Source of the DNA: an uncultured Litoreibacter sp.
GTDB lineage: Bacteria; Pseudomonadota; Alphaproteobacteria; Rhodobacterales; Rhodobacteraceae
Reading direction: 5' to 3'
Assembly (NCBI GenBank): GCA_947494645.1
Contig: CANLVO010000001.1
Coordinates: forward strand, 930,001-994,000
Length of the DNA stretch: 64,000 nt
Below the pieces are notes generated by a model that was given only the letters and a program-made list of their open reading frames with translations, had not been told where the DNA came from and ran no database searches. Made by a program: the position numbers and the translations under genes. Positions 8,942-16,610 of the stretch are shown piece by piece. Position 1 is the stretch's first letter. Each line of letters opens with the position of its first letter.

Positions 8942-9600
8942 CAGGCGGCGTCAATCATGTAGCCGCGTCCGCGGATGGTCTGAATAAAGTCCGAGCCCAG
9001 CTTCTTGCGCAACCGGGTGATGAACACGGCGATGGTGTTGCTGTCGCGGTCGCCGTCATAGGAATAGATATGCTCTGACAGCTCTGTGCGCGATATCAGC
9101 CGGCCGCTGTTATGGACCAGATAGGACAGCACCGCGACCTCCTGGGAGGTCAGATCAACGGGGATCCCATGCGCCGCAACCCGGCCATTGCGGGTGTCAA
9201 AGCTGATCCCGTCTTTCTCGAACATCGGGTTGGTTTGCCCAGATTTGCGCCGCAAGGTGGCACGCACCCGGGCGGCCAGCTCAGACATGTTGAACGGCTT
9301 GGTCATGTAATCATCTGCGCCCGCATCCAGCCCGTCGACGCGGTCAGACCAGCCGTCCCGCGCGGTCAGGATCAGCACCGGCGTATCGATCCCCTCGGCC
9401 CGCCATTTCTTCAGCACAGAGATCCCATCCTGACCGGGCAGACCGATATCAAGGATGATCATGTCATACGGTTCCGTGGACCCCAGAAAATGCGCCTCAT
9501 CCCCGTCAGCCACGGCATCCACCGCGCGCCCCTCAGAGATCAGAAGCGTTCTGATCTGGTCGCTCAAGACCTGCTCGTCTTCTGCCAATAAAATTCTCAT
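8941..9600 (-). CDS. OmpR/PhoP-family response regulator
   Basis: 219 residues. The receiver domain has the acidic pair EDE at 7-9, the phosphoacceptor Asp51 in MIILDIGLPG, a Thr in ILTAR and Lys in TKPF; the second half is a winged-helix DNA-binding domain ending FIQTIRGRGYMI. It precedes and overlaps the PhoQ-like kinase. Upstream of the ATG the AT-rich GCAAAGCAATTGGG region probably contains the promoter, but I cannot assign boxes with confidence. Confidence 0.93.
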   Translation of the reverse strand: MRILLAEDEQVLSDQIRTLLISEGRAVDAVADGDEAHFLGSTEPYDMIILDIGLPGQDGISVLKKWRAEGIDTPVLILTARDGWSDRVDGLDAGADDYMTKPFNMSELAARVRATLRRKSGQTNPMFEKDGISFDTRNGRVAAHGIPVDLTSQEVAVLSYLVHNSGRLISRTELSEHIYSYDGDRDSNTIAVFITRLRKKLGSDFIQTIRGRGYMIDAA

Positions 9601-9706
9601 GCGTAGAAACTAGCAAAGCAATTGGGCAAAGCTGTGGCCGAAACGGGCCAATTCTGGTGCGAAAACCCCTGCGTTCTATAGGATTTCAGGTATCAACGCC
9701 CCAAAT

Positions 9707-9730
9707 AGAAAAGACCGCCCGAAGGCGGCC
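9707..9730 (-). terminator. intrinsic terminator with UUCG tetraloop
   Basis: Read on the minus strand, GGCCGCC-TTCG-GGCGGTC makes a seven-base-pair stem (one G-T) capped by the very stable UUCG loop and followed by TTTTC. It ends a leftward transcript although no convincing gene lies to its right, which is why I propose an RNA gene here. Confidence 0.8.
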
Positions 9731-10052
9731 TGTTCTATACGTGAGAGGTGGAAAGTGAGGGGGTCTGGAGGGACAGGTCTCTAAAATTCTGTGTCGTCTT
9801 ATCTGTGTGTCGTCTTATCTGTGTCTCGTCTGCTCGGTCTCGCTCTGGCGCTTCTGTCGCCGCCGGACCGTGGCGCTTTGCGGCTGCAACTCTGGGCTGG
9901 AAGACCCGGTCTTGCGGTCGCGCTGTTGGCGCTTTGGTCGGCTCGGCTCGTCGTCGTTTCAAGTCCTATCGGCGGTTCGGGCTACCCCTTGGAGGGTCTA
10001 GAAGAGGCTAGATGACTAGGCAGCTCTCTGCGTCGATGTCCTATTTATGCCG
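9707..10052 (-). ncRNA. candidate SOS-controlled small RNA (about 345 nt)
   Basis: Between frcA and the response regulator lies about 640 bases without a credible ORF. On the minus strand there is a promoter (next entry), a LexA box over its -35, and a UUCG-capped terminator. From 10080 to 9735 the minus strand contains no ATG and no GTG; the longest frame would need a TTG at 9962 with no ribosome site and gives a low-complexity basic peptide of 75 residues. The transcript would contain a purine-rich 16-base tandem repeat and an AAGACC-GGTCTT inverted repeat. A non-coding RNA is the simplest reading; a TTG-started small basic protein is the alternative. I recognise no known RNA family. The remaining stretch 10098-10238, before frcA, holds nothing I can name. 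Confidence 0.5.
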
Positions 10053-10058
10053 CAATCG

Positions 10059-10097
10059 ATTTTAATGAAGAGCGAACAAGCTGTTCATATTCGGTTC
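10059..10097 (-). promoter_or_regulatory. promoter overlapped by LexA box (SOS box)
   Basis: The plus strand reads GTTC-ATATTCG-GTTC at 10083-10097, an exact alphaproteobacterial LexA site (GTTC-N7-GTTC). On the minus strand TGAACA (10087-10082, -35-like, 4/6) and TAAAAT (10064-10059, -10-like, 5/6) are 17 bases apart, and the LexA box covers the -35. Start of transcription would be near 10052. A LexA repressor bound here would block only leftward transcription; there is no rightward gene to serve. Confidence 0.65.
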
Positions 10098-10238
10098 ATC
10101 TTGCGAAATCTAGATTAAGCCTTTGATAAACAATGAATATTACTGCCAATAGACCCGAGGTTCCGACACCAAACCCAGCCCCAAAACCCCGAAGATGAAC
10201 GCCAAGTCCCGTCCCCAAAGAGAATCACGTCCGCCCTC

Positions 10239-11018
10239 TCAGGCAGATTCGACCTCTTTCGGGGCCTCTTTCGCGCCGGTCATAAAGGCCACGGCGTCAG
10301 ACATGGTGTAATCCTTGGGGTTGATCACGCACAGCCTGCGCCCCAGCCGGTGCACGTGGATGCGGTCGGCCACCTCGAACACATGCGGCATGTTGTGGCT
10401 AATCAAGATGATCGGAATTCCGCGCGACCGCACATCCTGAATAAGCTCCAGCACCTTGCGGCTTTCCTTGACGCCCAAGGCCGCCGTCGGCTCGTCCAGA
10501 ATAATCACCTTGGAGCCAAACGCCGCGGCTCGCGCCACGGCGACCCCTTGCCGTTGCCCCCCTGACAGCGTCTCCACCGCCTGATTGATGTTCTGGATGG
10601 TCATCAGCCCCAGCTCGGTCAGCTTGTCGCGCGCCTGACGCTCCATCTCCGCGCGGTCGAGCTTGCGAAAGATCGAGCCCATGATGCCCGGTTTGCGCAG
10701 CTCGCGGCCCATGAACATGTTGTCGGCAATCGACAGGGCAGGGGACATGGCCAGCGTCTGGTAGACCGTCTCGATCCCGGCATTGCGCCCTTGTATCGGG
10801 TTGGAAAACTGGATGCGTTTGCCTTCCAGATAAATCTCCCCCGCATCCGGCACCACCGCGCCCGAAATCGCCTTGATCAGCGAGGACTTCCCCGCGCCGT
10901 TGTCGCCAATCACCGCCAGAATTTCCCCCGGCATCAGGTCGAAATCGCAATGATCGAGCGCTGTGACCTTGCCGTAGCGTTTGACCAGCCCGCGGCCTTT
11001 GAGAATAGGGTCGGTCAT
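10239..11018 (-). CDS. frcA: sugar ABC transporter ATPase, FrcA type
   Basis: 259 residues from the ATG at 11018 (MTDPILKGRGLVKRYG), which overlaps the permease stop by four bases. A single ATPase cassette: Walker A GDNGAGKSS near residue 37, signature LSGGQRQGVAVARA, Walker B VIILDEPTAALG, and the switch His in LISHN. CUT2 sugar importers such as RbsA normally have two fused cassettes of about 500 residues; one cassette is characteristic of FrcA, the fructose/mannose/ribose system of rhizobia, and supports the frc assignment. Order frcB-frcC-frcA and the divergent ROK gene agree. Substrate is inferred, not shown. Confidence 0.85.
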   Translation of the reverse strand: MTDPILKGRGLVKRYGKVTALDHCDFDLMPGEILAVIGDNGAGKSSLIKAISGAVVPDAGEIYLEGKRIQFSNPIQGRNAGIETVYQTLAMSPALSIADNMFMGRELRKPGIMGSIFRKLDRAEMERQARDKLTELGLMTIQNINQAVETLSGGQRQGVAVARAAAFGSKVIILDEPTAALGVKESRKVLELIQDVRSRGIPIILISHNMPHVFEVADRIHVHRLGRRLCVINPKDYTMSDAVAFMTGAKEAPKEVESA

Positions 11019-12094
11019 GTCGAAGCCTTTCTGATCCATTGGTCCACGGTCGTGGCCCCAATGATCAATGCGCCGATCAACAGGAAGGTCCATTGCGGAT
11101 CCGCGCCGTACATCCGCAGCCCCAGCTCGAACACGCCCACGATAAGCGCGCCGAACAACGCCCCAAGGATCGAGCCGCGCCCGCCAAACAGCGAGATGCC
11201 CCCGATCACCACGGCGGTGATGGATTGAATGTTGCCGATCACCCCCGTCGTGGCCGAGGGCGACACCGAGCCGAACCGCCCGATCATCACCCATCCCGCC
11301 AAGGCGCAGATCAGCCCCACCAGAGCATAGACTGAGATGATGGTTTTCTTGACGTCGACGCCTGCCAGCTCCGCCGCCTCCGGGTCGTCGCCCACCGCGT
11401 AGACATGCCGCCCCCAGGCTGTGTGTTTCAGAACGTAAGCCAGCACGAAAACCAGCGCGATCATGAACACCACGCCAAGGGTAAAGGACGCCCCGCCCAT
11501 CTGATACTTGGTCCCGAAGAATTGCAGCATCGGGGCCTCCGCCTCGATATCTTGCGAACGGATGGTCTCGTTGGCCGAATAGATGTAATTCGCCGCCAGC
11601 ACGATCTGCCACATGCCCAGCGTCACGATGAACGGCGGCAGCTTGACCTTGGCCACCAGCCAGCCCGAGCACGCCCCGATGGCCGTCCCCGCAATCAACC
11701 CCGCAGGGATCGCAATCGACGGAGGCATCCCGTAGCGAAACGTAAATTGCCCCATGATCACAGAGGTCAGCACCGCAATCGCGCCCACCGACAGGTCAAT
11801 CCCTGCCGTCAGAATGATCAGGCTTTGCGCGGCGGCCAGAACCCCCACGATCTGCACCTGTTGCAAGATCAGCGTCAGCGCGAAGGGAGAGAAGAACTTG
11901 CTCCCCAAAAGCACCGCAAACAGCAGCAGTGACAGAACCAGAACAATCAGCGGCACCAGCGCGGGGTTTTCATGCAGCAGGTGCTGCAGCTTGCCCAATG
12001 CAGAGCGCCGGTTGTCGTCGAACTCGGCCACGGTTGCGTCGGAATGGGACAGGTCAGATTCGTAATCCGAGCCGGACGGGGTGGTCTCTGCCAT
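11015..12094 (-). CDS. frcC: CUT2 sugar ABC transporter permease, FrcC type
   Basis: 359 residues with a soluble N-terminal extension of about 45 residues and eight or more hydrophobic helices. The LTAGIDLSVGAI block near residue 97 and GRHVYAVGDDPEAAELAGVDV near 228 are hallmarks of ribose/fructose-type BPD_transp_2 permeases. It lies between the binding-protein gene and the ATPase gene, overlapping the latter. The inner-membrane homodimer would form the channel of the frc importer. Confidence 0.9.
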   Translation of the reverse strand: MAETTPSGSDYESDLSHSDATVAEFDDNRRSALGKLQHLLHENPALVPLIVLVLSLLLFAVLLGSKFFSPFALTLILQQVQIVGVLAAAQSLIILTAGIDLSVGAIAVLTSVIMGQFTFRYGMPPSIAIPAGLIAGTAIGACSGWLVAKVKLPPFIVTLGMWQIVLAANYIYSANETIRSQDIEAEAPMLQFFGTKYQMGGASFTLGVVFMIALVFVLAYVLKHTAWGRHVYAVGDDPEAAELAGVDVKKTIISVYALVGLICALAGWVMIGRFGSVSPSATTGVIGNIQSITAVVIGGISLFGGRGSILGALFGALIVGVFELGLRMYGADPQWTFLLIGALIIGATTVDQWIRKAST

Positions 12095-12184
12095 GAAAAG
12101 CTCCCTCGGGAATTTAGGTTCAGCACAGCCTTAGAGGGCCAGAAAGGCACGAAGGGGTCGCGAATTGAAGGAAAAACTGTGGAT

Positions 12185-12208
12185 GAGGGGGGCGGCACGC
12201 GCCCCCTC
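12185..12208 (-). other. intercistronic stem-loop between frcB and frcC
   Basis: GAGGGGGGC and GCCCCCTC flank a short loop GGCACGC. It lies just after the frcB stop on the minus strand and has no T-run. Such hairpins after binding-protein genes usually stabilise the upstream message so that binding protein is made in excess over permease; that role is inferred. Confidence 0.55.
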
Positions 12209-12230
12209 TCGATGTCATTTGGCTAAAGGC

Positions 12231-13250
12231 CTAGCCCCAGCAGCGCGCCGTACCTTCTTCGACGGAGATAGACTCGACCCCGTCCGCAGGCTTGTCGGTC
12301 ACCAGCGAAACGCCCGTGTCAAAGAAGCTCTTGCCCGGAGTGTTTTCCGGTTTGGTGCCGTCCTTGGCCCAGGCTGCAATTGCTTCAACGCCCAAGGACG
12401 CCATCAGCAGCGGGTATTGCTGCGAGGTCGCACCGATCACGCCATCGGCCACGTTTTGTACGCCGGGGCAGCCGCCATCGACCGACACGATCAACACGTC
12501 ATTCTCGCGGCCAATCGATTTCAGCGCCTCATAGGCACCGGCAGCCGCAGGCTCGTTGATGGTGTAGACCACGTTGATGCCGGGGTCCTTGGCCAGCAGG
12601 TTCTCCATCGCGCGGCGTCCGCCTTCCTCATTGCCAGCGGTCACGTCGTTGCCGACGATGCGTGCGTCATCTTCGTCGCCCCATTTGTTCGGGTCGCCCA
12701 GATCAATGCCAAAGCCCTGCAAGAAGCCTTGGTCGCGCAACACACCCACGGTGGGTTGGCTGATCGCCAGATCCAACATGCCGATCTTGGCGTCCGCGGC
12801 AGCGTCACCCAACGTAGCAGCGGCCCAGGAGCCGATTAGCTCGCCCGCAAGGAAGTTGTCGGTCGCAAAGGTGGCGTCCGCCGCGTCAATCGGCTCCAGC
12901 GGGGTATCCAATGCGATGACCAGAAGGCCTGCGTCGCGAGCTTGCTTGACGGATGTCACGATGGACGAAGTGTCCGACGCGGTCAGCAAGATGCCCTTGG
13001 CACCATCCGCTATGCAGGTCTCGATAGCTTGCACTTGCGTCTCATGGTCGCCGTCAACCTTGCCCGCGTAGGATTTCAACGTGATGCCCAGCTCTTCGGC
13101 CTTGGCGGTCGCGCCTTCCTTCATCTTGACGAAGAACGGGTTGGTGTCGGTTTTCGTGATCAGGCAAGCCGAGACGGCGTGCCCGTCAGCAAAGCTCGCG
13201 CCGCTCATGGCGGTCAGGGCGAATGCAGTTGTTGCGAATAATTTCTTCAT
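12231..13250 (-). CDS. frcB: sugar ABC transporter substrate-binding protein, FrcB type
   Basis: 339 residues. A clear Sec signal peptide ([20 protein letters not shown], cleavage near ADG at 21-23) precedes a periplasmic-binding-protein type 1 fold: the [15 protein letters not shown] ligand-site opening, the GILLTASD hinge region, and [10 protein letters not shown] near residue 252. It is the first gene of the frc operon, with a good ribosome site (GGAGGACAGCC) before the ATG. It captures the sugar in the periplasm and feeds FrcC/FrcA. Fructose, mannose or ribose are all possible ligands. Confidence 0.88.
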   Translation of the reverse strand: MKKLFATTAFALTAMSGASFADGHAVSACLITKTDTNPFFVKMKEGATAKAEELGITLKSYAGKVDGDHETQVQAIETCIADGAKGILLTASDTSSIVTSVKQARDAGLLVIALDTPLEPIDAADATFATDNFLAGELIGSWAAATLGDAAADAKIGMLDLAISQPTVGVLRDQGFLQGFGIDLGDPNKWGDEDDARIVGNDVTAGNEEGGRRAMENLLAKDPGINVVYTINEPAAAGAYEALKSIGRENDVLIVSVDGGCPGVQNVADGVIGATSQQYPLLMASLGVEAIAAWAKDGTKPENTPGKSFFDTGVSLVTDKPADGVESISVEEGTARCWG

Positions 13251-13337
13251 GGCTGTCCTCCCAAGACATATCAGTCCTCGCCGTTCTGGCGAATATGCTC
13301 ATAGGGAAACGGGTTTTTGCGGGAAGGTCAATAAATA

Positions 13338-13354
13338 AATAAACTTGATTTATT
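13338..13354. promoter_or_regulatory. candidate ROK-repressor operator
   Basis: AATAAA-CTTGA-TTTATT, an inverted repeat in the AT-rich divergent region between frcB and the ROK gene. On the minus strand it lies immediately upstream of a TTGACC that may be the frcB -35. Position between a regulator and its presumed target operon is the main evidence. Confidence 0.45.
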
Positions 13355-13387
13355 AATCAGCAATCGGTTCACTCACACAGGGTTTGC

Positions 13388-14623
13388 TTGAATAACGCGC
13401 ATAAGGAGGTATGGATCGCCCGCGTGGATGGATCGAAAATCAGATCGCTCAGCGGAGGCGCGAACCAAAGCGGGTTGCGCGACTATAACGAGCGCTTGTT
13501 GCTGTCGATGTTGCAGCGCAACGGGCCGATGCCTGGCAGCGACCTTGCGCGCAAAGCAGGGCTGTCGCCGCAGACTGTCTCGGTCATTCTGCGCAAGCTG
13601 GAAAACGATGGGCTTCTCAGGCGGGGTGACCCGATGCGCGGCAAGGTCGGCAAGCCCTCCATCCCGATGGCGCTGAACCCCGACGGGGTGTTTTCCTTCG
13701 GGCTCAATATCGGGCGGCGCAAGGCCACACTGCTGCTTTTGGACTTCGAGGGGCGCACCCGCGCCAAATGCACCACCCGCTATCCATACCCGTTGCCCGG
13801 CCAGATCTTCGCCTTCCTGCGCGACAGCTACGAAGAGATCGCCTCCGCGCTGCCCCGCGACCATGCCGAACGGGTCTGCGGCATCGGCATCGCCGCACCC
13901 TTTGAGTTGTGGAACTGGCACGAGCTGGTCGGCGCACCCGCCGCCGAGTTTGCCCGCTGGAAGGATGTCAGCTTTCAGGCGGAAGTGGCCGAGATATGCA
14001 ATCTGCCCGCCTTCGTGGTCAATGACGCCACCGCCGCCTGCCGGGCAGAGCATATCTACGGCCGGGGCAAGGAGTTTCGCGACTACGCCTATTTCTTCCT
14101 CGCGGCCTTTGTGGGTGGTGGCATCGTATTGAACCACTCCGTCTATGAGGGGCATCAGGGCAATGCCGGCGCGCTGGGCTCGCTGCGCAGCGTCGGGCCA
14201 AATGGCGAAAGCCGCCAGCTCGTCGACATCGCCTCCATCCATCTGCTCGAGGCCCGCCTGCAAGAGGTCGGCATGGACCCAAGCGGGCTGTGGACCAAGG
14301 ATGACTGGTCCGACTATGACCGCTATGTCGAGCCGTGGATCCGCCAGACCGCGCAGGAGCTGGCCAAGGCCGCGCTCTCCACCTGCTCGGTGATCGATTT
14401 TGAGGCCATCGTCATCGACGGCGGCTTGCCCCGCGACGTCAAGGAAACGCTGGTCGCCCGCACCCGGCGCTACCTGTCAAATCAGGACAAGCGCGGGCTG
14501 ATCCTGCCGCAGGTCGAGGCCGGAGAGATCGGCGGCAACGCCCGTGAAATAGGCGCCGCCTGCGGCCCGATCCTGTCGCAATACCTGCTCAACACCAACG
14601 CAGGCCTGTCAGATCTGGCCTGA
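13388..14623 (+). CDS. ROK family transcriptional regulator (FrcR-like)
   Basis: 411 residues as drawn from TTG at 13388. A winged helix (about residues 32-85, with SDLARKAGLSPQTVSVILRKLENDGLL) is followed by an actin-like ROK kinase fold; the usual zinc-binding cysteine cluster of ROK kinases is not evident, so it is a regulator. It is divergent from frcBCA and probably represses it in the absence of sugar. The start is uncertain: the TTG has no ribosome site, while a perfect AAGGAGGT at 13403-13410 sits inside the reading frame and is followed by an out-of-frame ATG; an in-frame GTG at 13424 is the other candidate. Confidence 0.85.
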   Translation: MNNAHKEVWIARVDGSKIRSLSGGANQSGLRDYNERLLLSMLQRNGPMPGSDLARKAGLSPQTVSVILRKLENDGLLRRGDPMRGKVGKPSIPMALNPDGVFSFGLNIGRRKATLLLLDFEGRTRAKCTTRYPYPLPGQIFAFLRDSYEEIASALPRDHAERVCGIGIAAPFELWNWHELVGAPAAEFARWKDVSFQAEVAEICNLPAFVVNDATAACRAEHIYGRGKEFRDYAYFFLAAFVGGGIVLNHSVYEGHQGNAGALGSLRSVGPNGESRQLVDIASIHLLEARLQEVGMDPSGLWTKDDWSDYDRYVEPWIRQTAQELAKAALSTCSVIDFEAIVIDGGLPRDVKETLVARTRRYLSNQDKRGLILPQVEAGEIGGNAREIGAACGPILSQYLLNTNAGLSDLA

Positions 14624-14636
14624 CCCGCGGCCCGCG

Positions 14637-15494
14637 TCAGCTCAGAAACTGCTCAATCACCGCCGCCTGTTGCTTCTTGCCGGTCGGGTCCGGCTCTGTC
14701 TTGAACCGGGTGAAGGTTTCCCCCCATTTGGACGTCCGCGTCCGGATCGGCGGCTCCTTGGCGGCCATGCACTCCAGCACCACGGCCGCCACCTCATCAG
14801 GTGTCTGGTAAATATCGCCCGCATCCTGCCGGTTCTCCGCACCGCCAATATATTTCTGCAGGATCGGCAGATACTCGTCCTCCAGCATCCCGCCGGTCTC
14901 CTGCACATGTTTCAGCACGCTGGTGGCAAATTCCGATTGGATGCCGCCCGGCTCAACGGTGGTAAAATGGATCCCGAAATGCGGGCTGACATAGCTGGCC
15001 AGCGCCTCTGAATACCCCTCCACCGCAAATTTCGCGGCGCAGTAAATCTCGTTGAACGGCTGCCCGACCAGCCCCCCAACCGAAGAGATCGTGATCACGT
15101 GGCCCGACCGCGCCTTGCGCATATGCGGCAGCACCGCCTTCGTGCAACGCACCACGCCCATGAAATTCACGTCCATCACCCAGCTGATGTCCTCCTCCGT
15201 GGCTTGCTCCGTCGTGCGCACATAGCCCGCGCCCGCGTTGTTGATCAGCGTGTCGATCCGCCCGTCTACGTCCATCACCGTCTCCACCGCCGCCGCAATC
15301 GAGGCGCTGTCCTGCACGTCCAGCTGCAACACGCTCACCTCAACCCCTGCCGCACGGGCCGCCTCCTCAAGCGCGTCCCTTTTGTCCAGATTGCGCATTG
15401 TGGCATAGACCTTGTGCCCCGCCTGCGCCGCCTGCACGGCAATGCTGAGGCCAAGACCCGACGAGGTGCCGGTGATAAGAACAGTTTTGGTCAT
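14637..15494 (-). CDS. short-chain dehydrogenase/reductase
   Basis: 285 residues, classical SDR: cofactor loop TGTSSGLG at residues 9-16, NNAGAG near 87, catalytic Ser in TISSVGG near 140 and YCAAK near 155, and the PGG motif after it. The C-terminal extension beyond residue 200 is longer than in many SDRs and resembles the retinol-dehydrogenase-like group. An Asp/Asn at the end of the second strand is replaced by RNLDK, which suggests NADP(H). The gene stands alone behind a promoter with two palindromic operators. Substrate unknown. Confidence 0.88.
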   Translation of the reverse strand: MTKTVLITGTSSGLGLSIAVQAAQAGHKVYATMRNLDKRDALEEAARAAGVEVSVLQLDVQDSASIAAAVETVMDVDGRIDTLINNAGAGYVRTTEQATEEDISWVMDVNFMGVVRCTKAVLPHMRKARSGHVITISSVGGLVGQPFNEIYCAAKFAVEGYSEALASYVSPHFGIHFTTVEPGGIQSEFATSVLKHVQETGGMLEDEYLPILQKYIGGAENRQDAGDIYQTPDEVAAVVLECMAAKEPPIRTRTSKWGETFTRFKTEPDPTGKKQQAAVIEQFLS

Positions 15495-15594
15495 ACGAAA
15501 TATCCTTGAAGCAAGGGGCGCAACGCCGCGCCACAGTTGGGGAAGGGGTCAGAACCTCCCCAATACTGTCAGCGCAGGGCAGGGCGGTCAGAAA

Positions 15595-15638
15595 TGAGCA
15601 GTTACTCATCTTAAAAGTGAGCACATGCTCAAAGTCAA
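15595..15638 (-). promoter_or_regulatory. SDR promoter with two TGAGCA-N2-TRCTCA operators
   Basis: On the minus strand TTGACT (15638-15633) and TTTAAG (15615-15610) are 17 bases apart. Two 14-base palindromes fit TGAGCA-NN-T(A/G)CTCA: 15618-15631 fills the spacer between -35 and -10, and 15595-15608 covers the likely start point. Their centres are 23 bases apart. This is how a TetR-like dimeric repressor would be placed. I found no regulator gene next to it. Confidence 0.6.
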
Positions 15639-15719
15639 TGATGCGTCACAGCCCCGCAGTTTCAACCGCAGCACTATCGCAAAAAGAAGCCCAAAGCGGA
15701 CCCAGTCAAAGGCATCAGA

Positions 15720-16610
15720 TCAGCCCGCCAGAAACCCCAGAAGATGCTTGGTCAGCTCTGCCGGAGCCTCTTCCGGGATCGCGTGGCCGCATGGCAGCGC
15801 CACGCCTGAGACGTCGACCGCTTTCTCCCGCCACGTCGCCGCAACGTCATACAGCTCCCCGACAACGCCCTGCGCGCCCCAAATCGCAAGCAGCGGCGCT
15901 TGAACCCGAGCCGACTGATCCGCACGGTCATGCTCCAGATCAATGCTCGCCGCAGCCCGGTAATCTTCGCAAATCGCATGCAACGTCGCCGGGTCGCGGT
16001 ACGTGCGCAGGTATTCGGCAATCGCCGCCTCTTCCACGGCCCCGCCGGTCTTCACTTGTCCCGCAATATGTCGGCGCAGGAAATAGTCCGGGTCCGAGGC
16101 GATCAACTTCTCCGGCAACCCGTCCGGCTGGATCAGGAAAAACCACCAGAAATAGCGCGTCGCAAATTCTTGGTCGGTGCGCTCATACATCGTCAGCGTC
16201 GGCGCAATATCCAGCACCACGACCCGCTCAACCGCCTCCGGGAAATCAAGCGCCAGCCGATGCGCCACCCGACCGCCGCGATCATGCCCCACAACCGCGA
16301 AGCTCTCATGCCCCAGATGGCGCATCAACGCGATCTGATCCGCCGCCATGACCCGCTTGGAATAGGGAAAATGCGTGGGGTCACTCTCAGGCTTGTCGCT
16401 GTCGCCATACCCTCTGAGGTCGGGCGCAATCACCCGGTAGCCCGCCGCCACCAGTTGCGGGGCCACCTTGCGCCAGACCACATGGGTCTGCGGATGACCA
16501 TGCAACAGCAAAACCGGCGGGCCGGACCCGGCGCTGGCGTAATTGACGCTCAACCCCGGCAGCTGAACCCGTTGGACCTCGAAGCCCTCAAGGAACGCTG
16601 ACGCTGCCAT
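15720..16610 (-). CDS. alpha/beta hydrolase, fluoroacetate-dehalogenase-like
   Basis: 296 residues. Oxyanion HGHPQTHVVW, nucleophile Asp110 in GHDRGGR, acid Asp134 in VVLDIAP and His276 in CGHAIPEEAP give the haloacetate/fluoroacetate dehalogenase triad; Arg111 and Arg114, which bind the carboxylate, are present. In the halide pocket of the Rhodopseudomonas enzyme, His155, Trp156 and Tyr219 are expected; here 155 is Trp, 156 is Trp and a Tyr stands at 217. So the chemistry (ester intermediate on Asp) is likely retained, but defluorination is not assured; epoxide or another haloacid may be the substrate. It abuts the tartrate dehydrogenase gene and is co-directional. Confidence 0.8.
   Translation of the reverse strand: MAASAFLEGFEVQRVQLPGLSVNYASAGSGPPVLLLHGHPQTHVVWRKVAPQLVAAGYRVIAPDLRGYGDSDKPESDPTHFPYSKRVMAADQIALMRHLGHESFAVVGHDRGGRVAHRLALDFPEAVERVVVLDIAPTLTMYERTDQEFATRYFWWFFLIQPDGLPEKLIASDPDYFLRRHIAGQVKTGGAVEEAAIAEYLRTYRDPATLHAICEDYRAAASIDLEHDRADQSARVQAPLLAIWGAQGVVGELYDVAATWREKAVDVSGVALPCGHAIPEEAPAELTKHLLGFLAG

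Noticed and set aside
9781-9830. CRISPR-like repeat
   Set aside because: Only two contiguous units without spacers; no cas genes in the window.
9735-9962. 75-residue ORF with TTG start in the SOS-controlled region
   Set aside because: No ribosome site, low-complexity basic composition and no family likeness; kept only as the alternative to an RNA gene.
9748-10015. Plus-strand ORFs of 64-87 residues in the same gap
   Set aside because: They read the pyrimidine-rich strand of the repeat, have no ribosome sites, and run against the promoter and terminator found.
10239-11672. 477-residue frame that would fuse a 218-residue N-terminus to FrcA
   Set aside because: The upstream half is out of frame with, and overlaps, the real frcC gene; FrcA starts at 11018 with the usual four-base overlap.
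15625-15903. Possible TetR remnant next to the SDR operators
   Set aside because: The translation has no helix-turn-helix pattern and runs into the antisense of the hydrolase gene.
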